From Isochrysis galbana (lineage: Eukaryota; Haptophyta; Isochrysidales; Isochrysidaceae), in assembly GCA_018136815.1 (NCBI GenBank), contig CM030939.1, forward strand, positions 434,001 through 498,000: 64,000 nucleotides of DNA, in the 5' to 3' direction. The notes beneath the pieces were generated by a model that had not been told where the DNA came from, did not search any database, and worked only from the letters and a program-made list of their open reading frames with translations. Each line of letters opens with the position of its first letter. The first letter of the stretch is position 1. Made by a program: the position numbers and the translations under genes. Of this stretch, positions 1 through 9,522 are shown piece after piece.

Positions 1-581
1 GCGGTCGAGTGTGCATTGCGGATTTCGGGCTTGCACGCATGTACGGCGACCCACTAAGGGCGTATACGCAGCCAGTGGTTACACTGTGGTACCGGGCCCC
101 GGAACTCCTTCTTGGTGCGACGATGTATGGGCCTGCCGTGGACGTTTGGTCGCTTGGCTGCATCTTTGCCGAGTTGGTTCTCGGCTCGCCAATGCTCCCC
201 GGTAAGGGGGAGCTGGACCAGCTTTCCCGGACATTTGCCCTACTTGGCACTCCCAACGAGGACAATTGGCCAGGAGTGACCACTTTGCCCAACTTCAACA
301 AGGTGCAGTTCCGGCCACACCCTTTCTCTAGGCTGCGCGACAAATTCACCCGGGGCGCCTCCTTCACTTCGACCACTGCCATGTCTGAGTCGGCACTCGA
401 TCTCCTACATCGCATGCTGACGCTCAATCCGGACGAACGAACAACCGCCCCGGCAGCACTTGAGCACAATTACTTTTCAGAAGATCCTCCACCAAAGGCA
501 CATCACCTTATGCCCACTTGGCCTGCATCACATGCGGGGAACCCGGAGCCAATAGCCGAGGTAGTTTTAGATGTAGAATAG
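1..581 (+). CDS. CDK11 (PITSLRE)-like protein kinase, C-terminal part
   Basis: The reading frame is open from the window edge, so the N-lobe and catalytic loop lie outside. Visible are the DFG loop (IADFGLAR), the CDK-type activation segment with the PVVTLWYRAPELLLG signature, the subdomain IX motif DVWSLGCIFAEL, the GTPNEDNWPG insert and the C-terminal MPTWPA motif. That last motif and the YGDPLRAYT stretch after DFG are characteristic of CDK11/CDK10 rather than CDK1/2. CDK11 kinases phosphorylate splicing and transcription factors in the nucleus with cyclin L; that role is inferred from family. The stop is TAG at 579-581, about 25 residues after the kinase core, so the 3' end looks complete. 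No intron is seen in this part. Confidence 0.9.
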   Translation, partial: GRVCIADFGLARMYGDPLRAYTQPVVTLWYRAPELLLGATMYGPAVDVWSLGCIFAELVLGSPMLPGKGELDQLSRTFALLGTPNEDNWPGVTTLPNFNKVQFRPHPFSRLRDKFTRGASFTSTTAMSESALDLLHRMLTLNPDERTTAPAALEHNYFSEDPPPKAHHLMPTWPASHAGNPEPIAEVVLDVE

Positions 582-1494
582 TATGTGTGGTGTGGAGGAG
601 TGCGAGTGCAGTGTAGTGTGTGAGTGCAGAGCATGGAGAATAATAATAACGAAACATCTGAAGATTCAGGCTACTACTGCTAGCTACGTATAATAATCTA
701 ACTGAGCATTAGTACCACTACTCTCACTAGCCCGGTACTAACACGACAGCCCTCAGCGCACCTGCCCGTACACCTTGGCGCGTGCTGTTGTCACAGATAC
801 ATACACCTATGCACCCCTCCACATCTCCCCCCTCGCAGGCCCCCGGCTCCCATTCTGACTCCCCACAAGTTAAAATGAGGGAAAACCCATTGAGGCGGGC
901 CGACCTACGTCGGGCGACTCTCCGGGAAAAAGCACCGGGGGGGGGGGGGAGGAACCTCTCGTCAAAAAAGGAGAACGGCCCTTACCAGCTCACGCCGCGA
1001 GCAGTTCTCGAGAAATTATGCAACTGCGCCTCGAGTATACCTGCCACAAGGGTATCCGAGACGTCTTGAGCCGCTCCCTTCCCATCTCCCTCCTATCGCC
1101 AGTCGCCCCCCTTCGCCCGTTTGCTAACGCAAACGGGGCTCGTTTCTGACCACACTCCATCGGGGGGGGTGCAAATCCCCCCCTCTCCCTCGTTCCATTC
1201 TCTTCCGCCCCGGTCCCTGCGGCGCGTCGCCATGCGGCGCGCCATGGCCTGCTCTCAGAGGTCCTTCAGGGGCGCCCAGAGGGCCAGCAGGGGCAGCTCA
1301 GGGGGCAGTGGAGGCTGGGGCTCAGCCCCTGGCCCCCCCTGCCTCTCCCTCGCTCGCCTCGCTGGCCTTGGGTGCCGCCCTGAGGCCCCTGTCTGCCTGG
1401 CGACCAGGGATGGGGGGGGGGGGGTCAGTACGAGAGCTGGCCCATGCGGGCCTGGGAGTGCGGCTCGCGGCCCGCGCCGTTCGACATCTGGCCC

Positions 1495-1700
1495 GTCTCA
1501 TGTCGCGGGTTTGCGCGCATCAGCACAAAGGCACAAAGGCACCCACTCCGTCGGTGCGGAAGCTGAAGTCGAAAAGGTGGCGCTGGTGCACTCCGGCCTT
1601 CTTGTGAGGTCGAGAACACGCGCAAAGAGCTCCGCTTTCTCGTCGATCATCTTGTTCTTCTCGCGCCGTTTGCGCACATGCGCTGTCACCGACTCTGGCT
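1495..1700 (-). pseudogene. Decayed fragment of the ORF found in the 55616-56892 element
   Basis: On the minus strand, split over two frames, this stretch encodes KMIDEKAELFARVLDL followed by KKAGVHQRHLFDFSFRTDG. It matches residues about 75-120 of the ORF in the terminal-inverted-repeat element at 55616-56892 almost word for word. Frame changes and loss of flanking sequence mark it as a dead copy. No terminal repeats are seen around it. It shows that the element, or at least this segment of it, is repeated in the genome and that this part was once coding. A Fanzor/TnpB relationship is discussed under the larger copy. Confidence 0.65.
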
Positions 1701-1850
1701 TCTCGAGGGCGGGAGTACGCATGCAGCGGCACATGGCACGGCACGCAGAGGAGGAAGTCCTAGGGTGTCGATACAGTCGTTGGCAGGTGGAGGGCTGCCC
1801 TCAGCGGGGAGCCCGAAGGAGGGGAGGGGAGCGGCGGCGCGCTCCATGGC

Positions 1851-1870
1851 AACTGACTATAAAGTTAGTT
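1851..1870 (-). repeat. 5'-end hairpin of a T-tailed retroposon (family B)
   Basis: AACTGACTATAAAGTTAGTT folds as an 8-bp stem with a 4-nt loop. Read on the minus strand it is followed at once by GCCATGGAGCGCGCC, the same arrangement as at 40299. The element body runs leftwards to about 1790, where similarity to the 40230-40299 copy ends. One stem pair is G-T on the plus strand (A-C on the minus), so this copy is slightly decayed. Confidence 0.6.
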
Positions 1871-2420
1871 GCGGGAAAACCTAACAGGGAGCGTAGAGCG
1901 TAGCGAAAGGGGCAGTGTACAGGCCCCCCCCTTTACCCGCAAGAAGGGCAGGCCCAGCGCGGGCGTGGGAGTGCGGCTCGCGCCCACTGGGGGTCTGGGC
2001 CAGAATGATGAGTGCCCAGCCCCTGCCAGAGGGGTCTGGGCCAGAATGATGAGTGCCAAGCCCCTGCGCCCTTGCCAGAGAGAGGGCAGGGGCTGGGGTT
2101 GATTGGAATCATTTATTGTACGGGCCCACCCCAGGGGGTGTCCGCGATGGTGTGAGGGGGGCGCGAGGCCCCCATTGACCCCCACTTATAAAAGTAGGTT
2201 GCAAGAGTTTTTAAAGCCAGTCTCCCCCACCTCTATCAGAGTCAGAGGCAGGCATGTCTGTCTGGCTAGCGATAGCAGGGTTTGGAAAATTCAGAAGTTG
2301 ATTAGTATTTTCGACACTGTAGATAAACCCCCCCTTTTCCCAAGGGGCCTCCGGTAGGGCATTTGACCTCCCCTCTTCCTGCTTGGTCAGCACTGAGCAT
2401 GCGCGCTGGAAACGCACCAC

Positions 2421-3769
2421 TCACTTCGCATTGCGAGAATTCTCAGGAGGCTTGCGAGAATGAGCACCCCATCGCCAATCATCCTCATTTGTGATCAACA
2501 TCTCCTCGGGTGTCCCCTCGAACTTGACATACAAGCCTTCGCGTGGATCGCATGAGCTCACCACGCCCTGATAAGGAACGTCCATCTTTCGACCATTGTG
2601 CTCTTCCTCGTACCACACAGTGATGCGTGCACCAGACACCTCCGAGCGAGATTTTCCCTTGAAGTCGAATTCCGCCCGCCTTCTTTTGCTTGGTTGAGGT
2701 TCGGGAATTCCACGCACGCGCACGGGATCAACAGGACGGAGGCGTTTGCTGGGCGCGACTTCGATCTCAAGATCAATCTCGAGATGAGGCGCCAAAGTGT
2801 GCACTGCGGCTGCCATTGCCTCAAAGTCTTCCTCGACTTCACCCTGATGAACGCATGATGGGGCGTGAATGACTAGCATGCTAGTCGTGGCAGATCAACA
2901 AACACAAAGTTGGCCACATAACAGCAGCCAACAGGATATGGAGTGGAGTGACGCACCTGACGTAAAGGTATCGCTGAGGATGAGGCCTTCGTCTCGCGCT
3001 TGCCGCCCTTGGCTGGTGCAGGTGGCTGTTCCCCACGCAACGTGCGCATTTTCCGAGTGACGGCGCGCAATTCTGGAGCCTCTACCTTGGTGTGTCTCCG
3101 CTGACGTTCTATTATATCCTGAACTATCTTATCCTGCAGCACCCCCTTTTCGCGGTTGAAATCCTCCAGTGCCTGCTTCTTCTCAGCCTCATACTGTGTC
3201 TGAAGGATAATGCATAAGTGGTGGAGTGTCATCACTCCCTTCTCGGCCATGCCACACGGTGCTAGCGGCAGACGTGCCCACGCAAGGCATCAGTGGCATT
3301 GTGCTCGCAGAGCGGGCCTCTTCGAGGCAAGGGGGGGGTTCTCTCGCGCGCGTTGAGCGACCGTCAGACATCAGCAGCGTTGTGCACGCAAAAATGGCCA
3401 ATCCGAGGCAGAGGGCGTTCCCTCCAGCGCATTGGGCACAGCACGCATGCAGACAGAGGGTCCACTCGGAGCCAAGGAGGGGCTCCCTCACATCGTGGCG
3501 CCAGCGCAGAGCGCTAGAGCTGCAGGGGAAGGGGGGGGGGGCAGACGCTGTACTCCCGCAAGACAAGCAGCGGCGTTGGGCATGGCCAACACCTGCACCA
3601 TGTTCAGTCTGAAGTCACGCAGATTCTCTGCCTTGGTCAGCTTCTCCGCCTGCTGAGCTTTGAGACGCTTCTCTTCGGCCACGATCCTCGTGTGGCTGCC
3701 GCTCCTCGCCTGCTCGAGCGAGAGCTTGAGCAACTCTAGACGCTTCTCCTCAGCCTCGCCCATCACCAT
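2421..3769 (-). CDS. Sds3/BRMS1-like histone deacetylase complex subunit
   Basis: I join three exons in phase: 3769-3593, 3199-2957 and 2843-2421 (280 residues). All junctions are GT-AG. The first two exons give the Sds3 signature: GSHTRIVAEEKRLKAQQAEK, then RDFRLNMVQ running into TQYEAEKKQALEDFNREK and a long helix ending IVQDIIERQRR. Sds3 proteins are coiled-coil scaffolds of the Sin3/HDAC co-repressor in the nucleus. The third exon carries a basic stretch (PSKRRR) and a Tudor/Agenet-like module (ITVWYEEEHNGRKMDVPYQG and GLYVKFEGTPEEM), plausible for chromatin binding. Human SDS3 is about 328 residues, so an upstream exon may exist. The gene is divergent from the RNA-binding gene starting at 4205. 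Confidence 0.8.
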
Positions 3770-4204
3770 CAGTGCCCCTCCTCCCCCGCGTGCTCACTGG
3801 GCAGAGAGACCCTGTAGGGCACACCTCCCGGTGCCACCCCCTCCTCCCCTTATCCCCTGTCCGCCCCCCACCGCCCCTCCAGCCTCGATGGCTGTCAGAG
3901 TTTTCTTACTATCTATTATGGTTTAAAGCACGGAGTACTTTACTTTACTTTTACTCTAAAGTACGCGATACGCGGAGCCCGTCCTCTAATCTCGCCGTCT
4001 TGCAGGACAGGACAGGCAGGGCCGGCGGGGGGGGGGGGGGGGGGGGTTGACAGGCTGGGGCGGGACCGGGCGGGCCGGCGGGAGGGAGGGAGGGTGGGTG
4101 GGGTGTGAGGGTGGGGGGGTCGCAGTCATGCCCGCCTACCCTGCCAGGCGACGCGATCTTCGCCTTGGCCTCCTGTAGGTTGCGGACGCTGATTATCGGG
4201 GGAA
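3770..4204. promoter_or_regulatory. Shared upstream region of two divergent genes with long G runs
   Basis: This 435-bp stretch separates the Sds3-like gene (leftward) from the RNA-binding gene (rightward) and should hold both promoters. It contains a G run at about 4028-4046 and a string of GGG blocks at 4080-4118 (gggagggagggaggg and on), a canonical G-quadruplex pattern on the plus strand. No TATA box is evident. Promoter function is inferred from position only. Confidence 0.4.
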
Positions 4205-5990
4205 ATGGTAGCTGGCACAGTGCCCAACCTGGAGAACAAACTTTTCGTCGGGGGTATGAACGCGATCCTGGGGCTCAACGCGCGGCAGCCCACACGCGCC
4301 GCGCTCCTCACCCGCCCGATCGCTAAACAAGTTCAGTTGAGCCCCTTCATCCACCTTGTGCTGCAGGATGCCCGCCATCGAGTGGAGAAGAGGAGCTTAG
4401 ACAGGTGCGGTGCAGTGCGTCCGCGTGTACCTTCACCCGAAGGCTATCAAATTTATGCGCAGACATTCAACTAGACCGTGTGTGCGACCTCTTCAGCGCA
4501 TCTTTCTCGTTGTCGGCAGATCTTTGAGAAGCATGGCGCAGTCGAAGAAGTCTTCATCATGCGTGGCGGATCACGCTCGGGCATGGCCTGTGCCTTCATC
4601 CGGTTTGCTACCCAAGATATGGCACAGCAGGCCATAGATGCGATACATGGCAACATCACTTTGCCGGATGCAACAGAACCACTCGTCGTGCGTTGGGCCG
4701 ATACACCTGGGACGCGCGGCCGGGATGGACGCGGGCGACATGGACTAGGAAGTAGACGTGGTAGCACGGGGAGTGCGACCGACCGCCGTGGCCCAGCGAC
4801 CAATAGCAGCTACAGGTCTAGGATGACGAGTGTGGTCATGCAGCCGAGCGCATATGCGTGCACGCCCGCATACGTGCAGGTCCAGACGCCGATGCAGGTG
4901 TTTTCTGGCCTGGGATGGTAGCCACACTTTGCAAAACATGGGGCACTGGACAAGCAATGGTGAGGTAGCGGATGGGCCCCACCCAGTGCGCCTGGTCAGC
5001 TGTCTTTCCCCAAATTTGTTGCCCGCATAATCGGCCCACCATGCAGGTTGGCCCGTACGGCCAAATATACACGCAGATAGGGATGGGTGGTTACAGTGCA
5101 GGTGCGGCCCAGCACCCTCTCTCCTCCCCCCTCCCCCCCCGCCATCAGTGTGCTCATACCAGCTATGCTCTGCTTTCCGTCTTGCCATCCCCTTGGCCAC
5201 CTCATGACTGTGGATTTCGCATCATGCTCACCACTAGGGCCGCGATGTATGCCGTGACTTTAACCTCAATTTTGTGTCGCAGGGAGCACGTTCCCGGCCC
5301 AATCACAAGTTGGCTACGGCATCGGCTATGTTTATCCACAGCAGTCTCCTCATCTGGCGCAGCAATTGTCAACAGGGGTGCAACAGGTGCAGCAGCAGCA
5401 GACATCCCAACACCAGCAGATGCAGTTCTTGTACGCGCAACCGGCAAATGCTATGGGTGCGTACGCTCATCATGAGGTGGTCCAAACTCGGGCCGCGATT
5501 CCCGCTCCACAAATGCTATCGCCGAGCTTGACCAACAACCGGTACGCTCATAGGCCCCTGGGGATGGGGTCTTGTGCAGCATCCATCTTGTAGCTTGCTC
5601 ACCTTTTTGCTGTCATATCCTATTGATCTCCTTCGTCATTACTTCACATGCGGCAGGATGATGGCTGTGCCTAGGCAGCAATACGGAGTTCACGCATATG
5701 GTAGGCCACCATACCATCAACCGCAAACGCAACAGTTGCTCCAGGGCCAGTATCGCTTCGTTCAGGGATATGGACATCAGACACGCCCTGTGGCAAGCCA
5801 ACACCGATCTCAGTCAAGACAACAGTTTCAAAATGGCCAGCAGCACGTCACGGGGCCCAAAGAACGATCGACTCTTGCTAGTGAACTCTCCTCGCCTGCC
5901 GCGGCCCCCGCACACACTCCAAATGCATCGACAACCGAGGCACCTGCCGCAGCCGGCGGCAGGAGTTGCAACACGCAAATCACTGACTAA
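4205..5990 (+). CDS. RRM RNA-binding protein of the CELF/FCA type, Q-rich tail
   Basis: The frame starts with the RNP2 motif KLFVGG (about 4238-4253). An intron follows, and the next small exon (around 4440-4476) is uncertain. Then comes the main RRM exon 4520-4897 with IFEKHGAVEEVFIMR, the RNP1-like GMACAFIRFA and PLVVRWADTPG, which is closest in style to FCA and CELF/Bruno RRMs. Later exons join in phase: 5047-5101, 5283-5541 and 5657-5990. They encode a Gln/Tyr/Pro-rich tail typical of these splicing and 3'-end regulators. The stop is TAA at 5988-5990. Only one RRM is seen; FCA and CELF usually have two or three. A likely role is nuclear RNA processing, by family. The exact joining of the RNP2 half to the RNP1 half remains open. 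Confidence 0.78.
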
Positions 5991-6169
5991 TATGGGATGA
6001 CTCACCGATATTGGCCCGACGTGAGTCTTCAACTTAATGTTCGCGGGACCCGTCTTTGAGCTTGTGCTTGTGCGGAGACATGCGACTCTCGGCAACATTA
6101 GGGAACTTTACCACAACAAGCCCCAAATTGCCTCGCATGTCTCCCAAAAGTATGTGGCGTCGTGATGTA

Positions 6170-6330
6170 TATGTATAAAAAAACTTCTGAAGATTCCGAG
6201 CTAACACCTACGACAGACAAGATGTGGTGATCCGAGTGGAGCTGTGGCTGTGGTGCGGCTGGGTGTGAGTGGGAGATGAGTTGTAACATGAGATGTATGG
6301 CCCACTTGTGGAGCATGGAGAGTGGGCAAT
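6170..6330 (-). mobile_element. Retroposon tail plus fragment of a gag-like 5' region
   Basis: The A run at 6177-6183 followed by cttctgaagattc is, on the minus strand, the GAATCTTCAGAAG + T-run end seen at 49158. Just to its right, 6225-6330 on the minus strand matches the sequence around MSQLSFSPDH in the ORF 5' region at 21566-21720, in a shifted frame. Both pieces are truncated. Confidence 0.5.
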
Positions 6331-6369
6331 GGGGAGCCGAGGGAGCGTGCGGGGACGGGGCCGATGACA

Positions 6370-7260
6370 TGGGCGCGCTCTGTCGCATCCGCGATCGACC
6401 TTTTTGTTTTAGAAGTTGTTTTGCGTTCCCTCCTCGCAGGCTAGCCACGAGTCACCGTCGCAGTGTCCTACATTCGTCCATTCGCCCTTGTTGCCCTCGC
6501 CTCCTTTATCGCCTCCTTTGTCGCCTGCTTGCCCCTCACCTGGCTCACCTCCTTGCGCGCTCCTCGCGTTTTAGGCTAAGTCGCGCGATCAGGTATCGCC
6601 GGTGCAAGGAACCGCCCCCATGTGTGACCCTGATTCCCCCTCAGGTGTTGGCCGTTGGATTATATCGTGGCGCTATTTTACTTCGGTCTTCATCAAATCA
6701 CTTAAGGGTTTTCGAAAGATTCCCTCCTTATTCCTGTGCGTAACTGTCGCCCCGTCAGATCGTCCGTCGCCCCGTCGCTCTCTTGTCGGCATTCTCTTCC
6801 TTGTTCGATCTGCCAGCGGGTTCCTGTGCGTTCCGTGATAGGGATACGTTAGTGTGGAGAGTGTTGACGTGAGTGTAGGTCATCTCGTCGGTCCATCGGC
6901 CCCTAGCCGTCTGTCGTCTGTCGTTCTTCGTTCGTCGCTCTTGTTCTCGTTCTCGTTCCCGTTCTCGTCCCTCGTTCTCAATACTACCTCAATACCAAAC
7001 CTCTCCAATCCCTCAGCCCCAGCCTATCCATCCCGATCCGCCCAGCCATGTCCGCTCCGTCGTCGCGCTCGCCCTCGCCCAAGCCCGTCCTCCCGCCTTT
7101 CTCTGCTGAGGAGGTGGTCCAGCCCGTCATTGGCCACTCCCCAACTTCCGCCGCGCCTCTCGCCGCTTCCCTTCCGTTCCCTCCGTTCCCATCCGAGGCA
7201 GTGGTAACCTCGGATCCGTCACGCTCTCGACCATCACGGGGCACTGCAGCACGGGAACGA
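6370..7260 (+). mobile_element. Ty1/copia-type 5' leader and start of gag, truncated
   Basis: Positions 6370-6830 match 38520-38990 nearly base for base (for example cgcatccgcgatcgaccttt and the following ttttagaagttg), and 16620-16805 in inverse orientation. After the leader, an ATG at 7048 opens MSAPSSRSPSPKPVLPPFSA, a Pro/Ser-rich gag-like N-terminus that recurs with changes at 19168-19356 on the minus strand. The frame ends at 7299. Homology to copia is inferred because this N-terminus abuts copia pol and gag pieces elsewhere in the window. No LTR boundaries could be fixed. Confidence 0.55.
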
Positions 7261-7288
7261 GGACGAAGGACAGACGTAGGGGTAGGCA

Positions 7289-7381
7289 GAAATATGTAGA
7301 AAAAGTTGCCTAAATATGTTTCAAAAATATGTCGTTTATATGCAGGACTCGGCCCAAATACAAATATGTCGAAAATATGCG
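7289..7381. repeat. Cluster of AAATATGT repeats
   Basis: Five copies of AAATATG(T/C) lie at 7290, 7312, 7325, 7362 and 7373, in an AT-rich patch unlike the GC-rich surroundings. It sits just past the 3' side of the hAT fragment. hAT elements usually carry short repeats inside their ends that their transposase binds, so this may be such a subterminal region. Confidence 0.5.
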
Positions 7382-7570
7382 ATGTTCTAGCTCTTAAAAC
7401 CGGCGCACCGGCGCGCCGAATAAGCAACTAATGACTGCAATAAGCAATAAGAGTACTTGATACTTGAACTTGAGTGAGACCTATCCACGTTATGAGTACC
7501 TTAGCAACAAGTTGCATACCCATTACCCATTAGCACACCATATCCATATCAGCAAAGGAGCACACATTAG

Positions 7571-8085
7571 CTACCGCTTCTGCTCTCCCTCGCGCTTGTT
7601 GCGGTTATAACGCAATATGACAGACGCTTGCACTTCATCTGCCAGGGAGGTTGACCGCCCACAGGGAAACATGGTAGTAAGCAATGAAAACACACGCTCA
7701 CTGGAAGCAGAATTAGGGGAAAGGGACATGGCAATCCTTGCCGCCAAAGCCCAAGTAGGAAACCTCGAGTTATTCGACGCCCACCACGCGAGAACATCTT
7801 TGGTGAATTGTTGAACGTCGCCGTGATCAATGTGGACGTTCCGAGATGCCGTGATGTAGTCCGGCAGCTCATCTTTTAGCCTACGAGCAACACTTGGGAT
7901 ATGTGCGAAGGGAGGCAAGGCAGCCAGCCTCTCACACATGAGTGCATCCACGTGACCTGCAACAAACGTCGGATCGAATGCGCGGAGGAGGCCGGTCCGA
8001 CGATGCTGCTCTTTGCATGCATACGGGGCCGCACAATTGTCAGTGAGGCGGTCTTCCAGATAATCTCCAGATATTGGAATGCCGG
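7571..8085 (-). pseudogene. hAT transposase, C-terminal fragment with dimerisation domain
   Basis: Reading leftwards from 8085, with a frame change near 7990, the minus strand gives YLEDRLTDNCAAPYACKEQH, then GLLRAFDPTFVAGHVDALMC, and at 7571-7951 the classical hATC block: VLAWWASNNSRFPTWALAAR followed by SERVFS. The W-W near the start, the (Y/F)P motif and SERxFS are diagnostic of hAT dimerisation domains. The stop is at 7571-7573. The N-terminal BED finger and catalytic core are missing. A second, related fragment lies at 26440-26760. Confidence 0.85.
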
Positions 8086-8900
8086 CTGGCAGCTGGCAAC
8101 TGGCGGCTGGCGGCGACCTCTCTCTCTCCTCGCTCTCTCTCCTCGTGCGTGTGTGACATGAGAGTAGACTGTTGTAAGGGAAAGAGAGGTAACATTACGG
8201 AATCTATCCCTAGATTTACGTAAACGAATAACTTGGCGCTCTTGGGGCATGGGCGGAGCGTCCCGAGGCGGAGGAGCTTTCCGCTCGGTGCACATCGTGG
8301 CGCGCGCGCGCGCGTCCGCCCCGCTCGTCGAGCTCAGGCCACTGGAGCTCGACGCGCAACCTCTCGTTTCGAGGGTTGTCGTCCGAATCGCGTGGGGGCG
8401 TCGCGCGCGCGCCCGCGCGCCCGCGAGTCGAGCTGCAGTGGCCTGACGAGCGGCGCAGTGCGGTGCACGCACACGCGCATGACTGGTGATTTTTCGTGAC
8501 ACGTCTGTAGGCGCCGTACGTGCGCATAGCAATTGTTCGGATGCGCAGAACAATTACGCAAACACGCATTGTTAGATCGCTCAAGATGCGTTCACGCGCA
8601 CTGCGCGTATGCCCATCGGCCCCCCCGCGGGGGGCGCCGTGTGTGCGCATAGCAGCTCCCGCAAAAAATATATATGTATAACGTTAGATCCAACCACCGT
8701 CACCCGGTACGCGGCGCGTTTTCTTCGGGTCGACATATTAGCCCTCGCCCGACATATTACTCAGCCGCCGCGCCAATCACTGCCAGTTCTGAGTGAGAAA
8801 GAGGCGCAAGTTGCGCAACTCTACTTCTCGTTCGCCTTTCGCAAGCAAGCTGGACGTGTGCCAAGCTGGAGTTGACTGGTTGTCGAAAACTGGAGTTGAC
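8086..8900. other. GC-rich spacer without recognisable gene
   Basis: The region holds alternating CG tracts (8301-8313, 8401-8423) and imperfect short palindromes. All ORFs are arginine-rich, overlap in several frames and have no motif I recognise. I see no gene. Confidence 0.5.
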
Positions 8901-8907
8901 TGGTTGA

Positions 8908-9070
8908 AAAAGAAAACAAATAACCTGACAATAATATGAGAACATTTTGTAATTGTAACAATAGACCAAAAAGAAAACAAATAACCTTGCAATAATAATA
9001 TTGGGCCTTGTAATTGTACATACTGAAAAGAAAACAAATAACCTGGCCCTCTTTTGACGGAACGCGACTT
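8908..9070. repeat. Tandem A-rich repeat ending in a GACGGAACGCGACTT terminus
   Basis: The unit AAAAAGAAAACAAATAACCT occurs three times at roughly 60-bp spacing, separated by related ATAATA-rich spacers with TGTAATTGTA. The array ends with ggccctcttttgacggaacg and continues cgactt (9045-9070). The same combination, inverted, occurs at 19523-19575 (aagtcgcgttccgtcaaaag, then cttgttttcttttt). These are probably subterminal and terminal sequences of a DNA transposon related to the 55616-56892 element. Confidence 0.55.
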
Positions 9071-9522
9071 CAAGAGGTGGTTTTTGAGGCTCCCATGGGT
9101 GAGGATTGTGCGTGAGCGCGCCTATGTTGAGAGAGAAGCATTGCGTCTGGTGCGTGTTCGTGTTTGTGCTTTCAAGAAACGGGCGTGGGGCTTCATAACT
9201 TGAAAAAAAAGGGCACCTCGGCGTGCAAAGTGTCCATATCCTGCCTACCATTGCCTTGGATATCTCCAGAGCCTTCAATTTAGCGTTTTAGGCTACCTAA
9301 TAAAAAACGTTGTTGGATGAGGAGCTATAGCCTCTAGAAGGAAAGAGAGACCGCGTGCAACAGAGGTGAGGAGCGGGCGGGCTGAGAGGGTCTCTCCTAC
9401 CCTCTGGTCGTCCGGGAGGCGTGTGGTGGGCCATCTTGAGCAGAGCTTACTGCCTGGCGGCGCGGGCACAAGAGGACAAGCGTCCGTGGGGCTAGAGAAG
9501 GGAGGGGAAAGAGGCGGGGCCC

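Larger units (their letters stand above)
582..2420. repeat. Intergenic repeat debris between CDK11-like and Sds3-like genes
   Basis: No host gene is recognised. At 648-662 the inverted 3' motif of the T-tailed retroposons occurs (catctgaagattc). A segment at about 1240-1410 is rich in short direct repeats and recurs in similar form at 13365-13510 and, inverted, at 47395-47480. Positions 1495-1700 hold an antisense fragment described separately, and 1851-1870 a retroposon hairpin. The string GTGTACAGGCCCCCCCTTTA (1916-1935) followed by CCCGCAA recurs near 22055 and, inverted, near 46890, so it belongs to another repeat. ORFs here are short, GC-driven and overlap each other. Confidence 0.6.

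Noticed and set aside
8301-8423. Alternating CG tracts as possible Z-DNA regulatory site
   Set aside because: Composition alone; no nearby host gene start.
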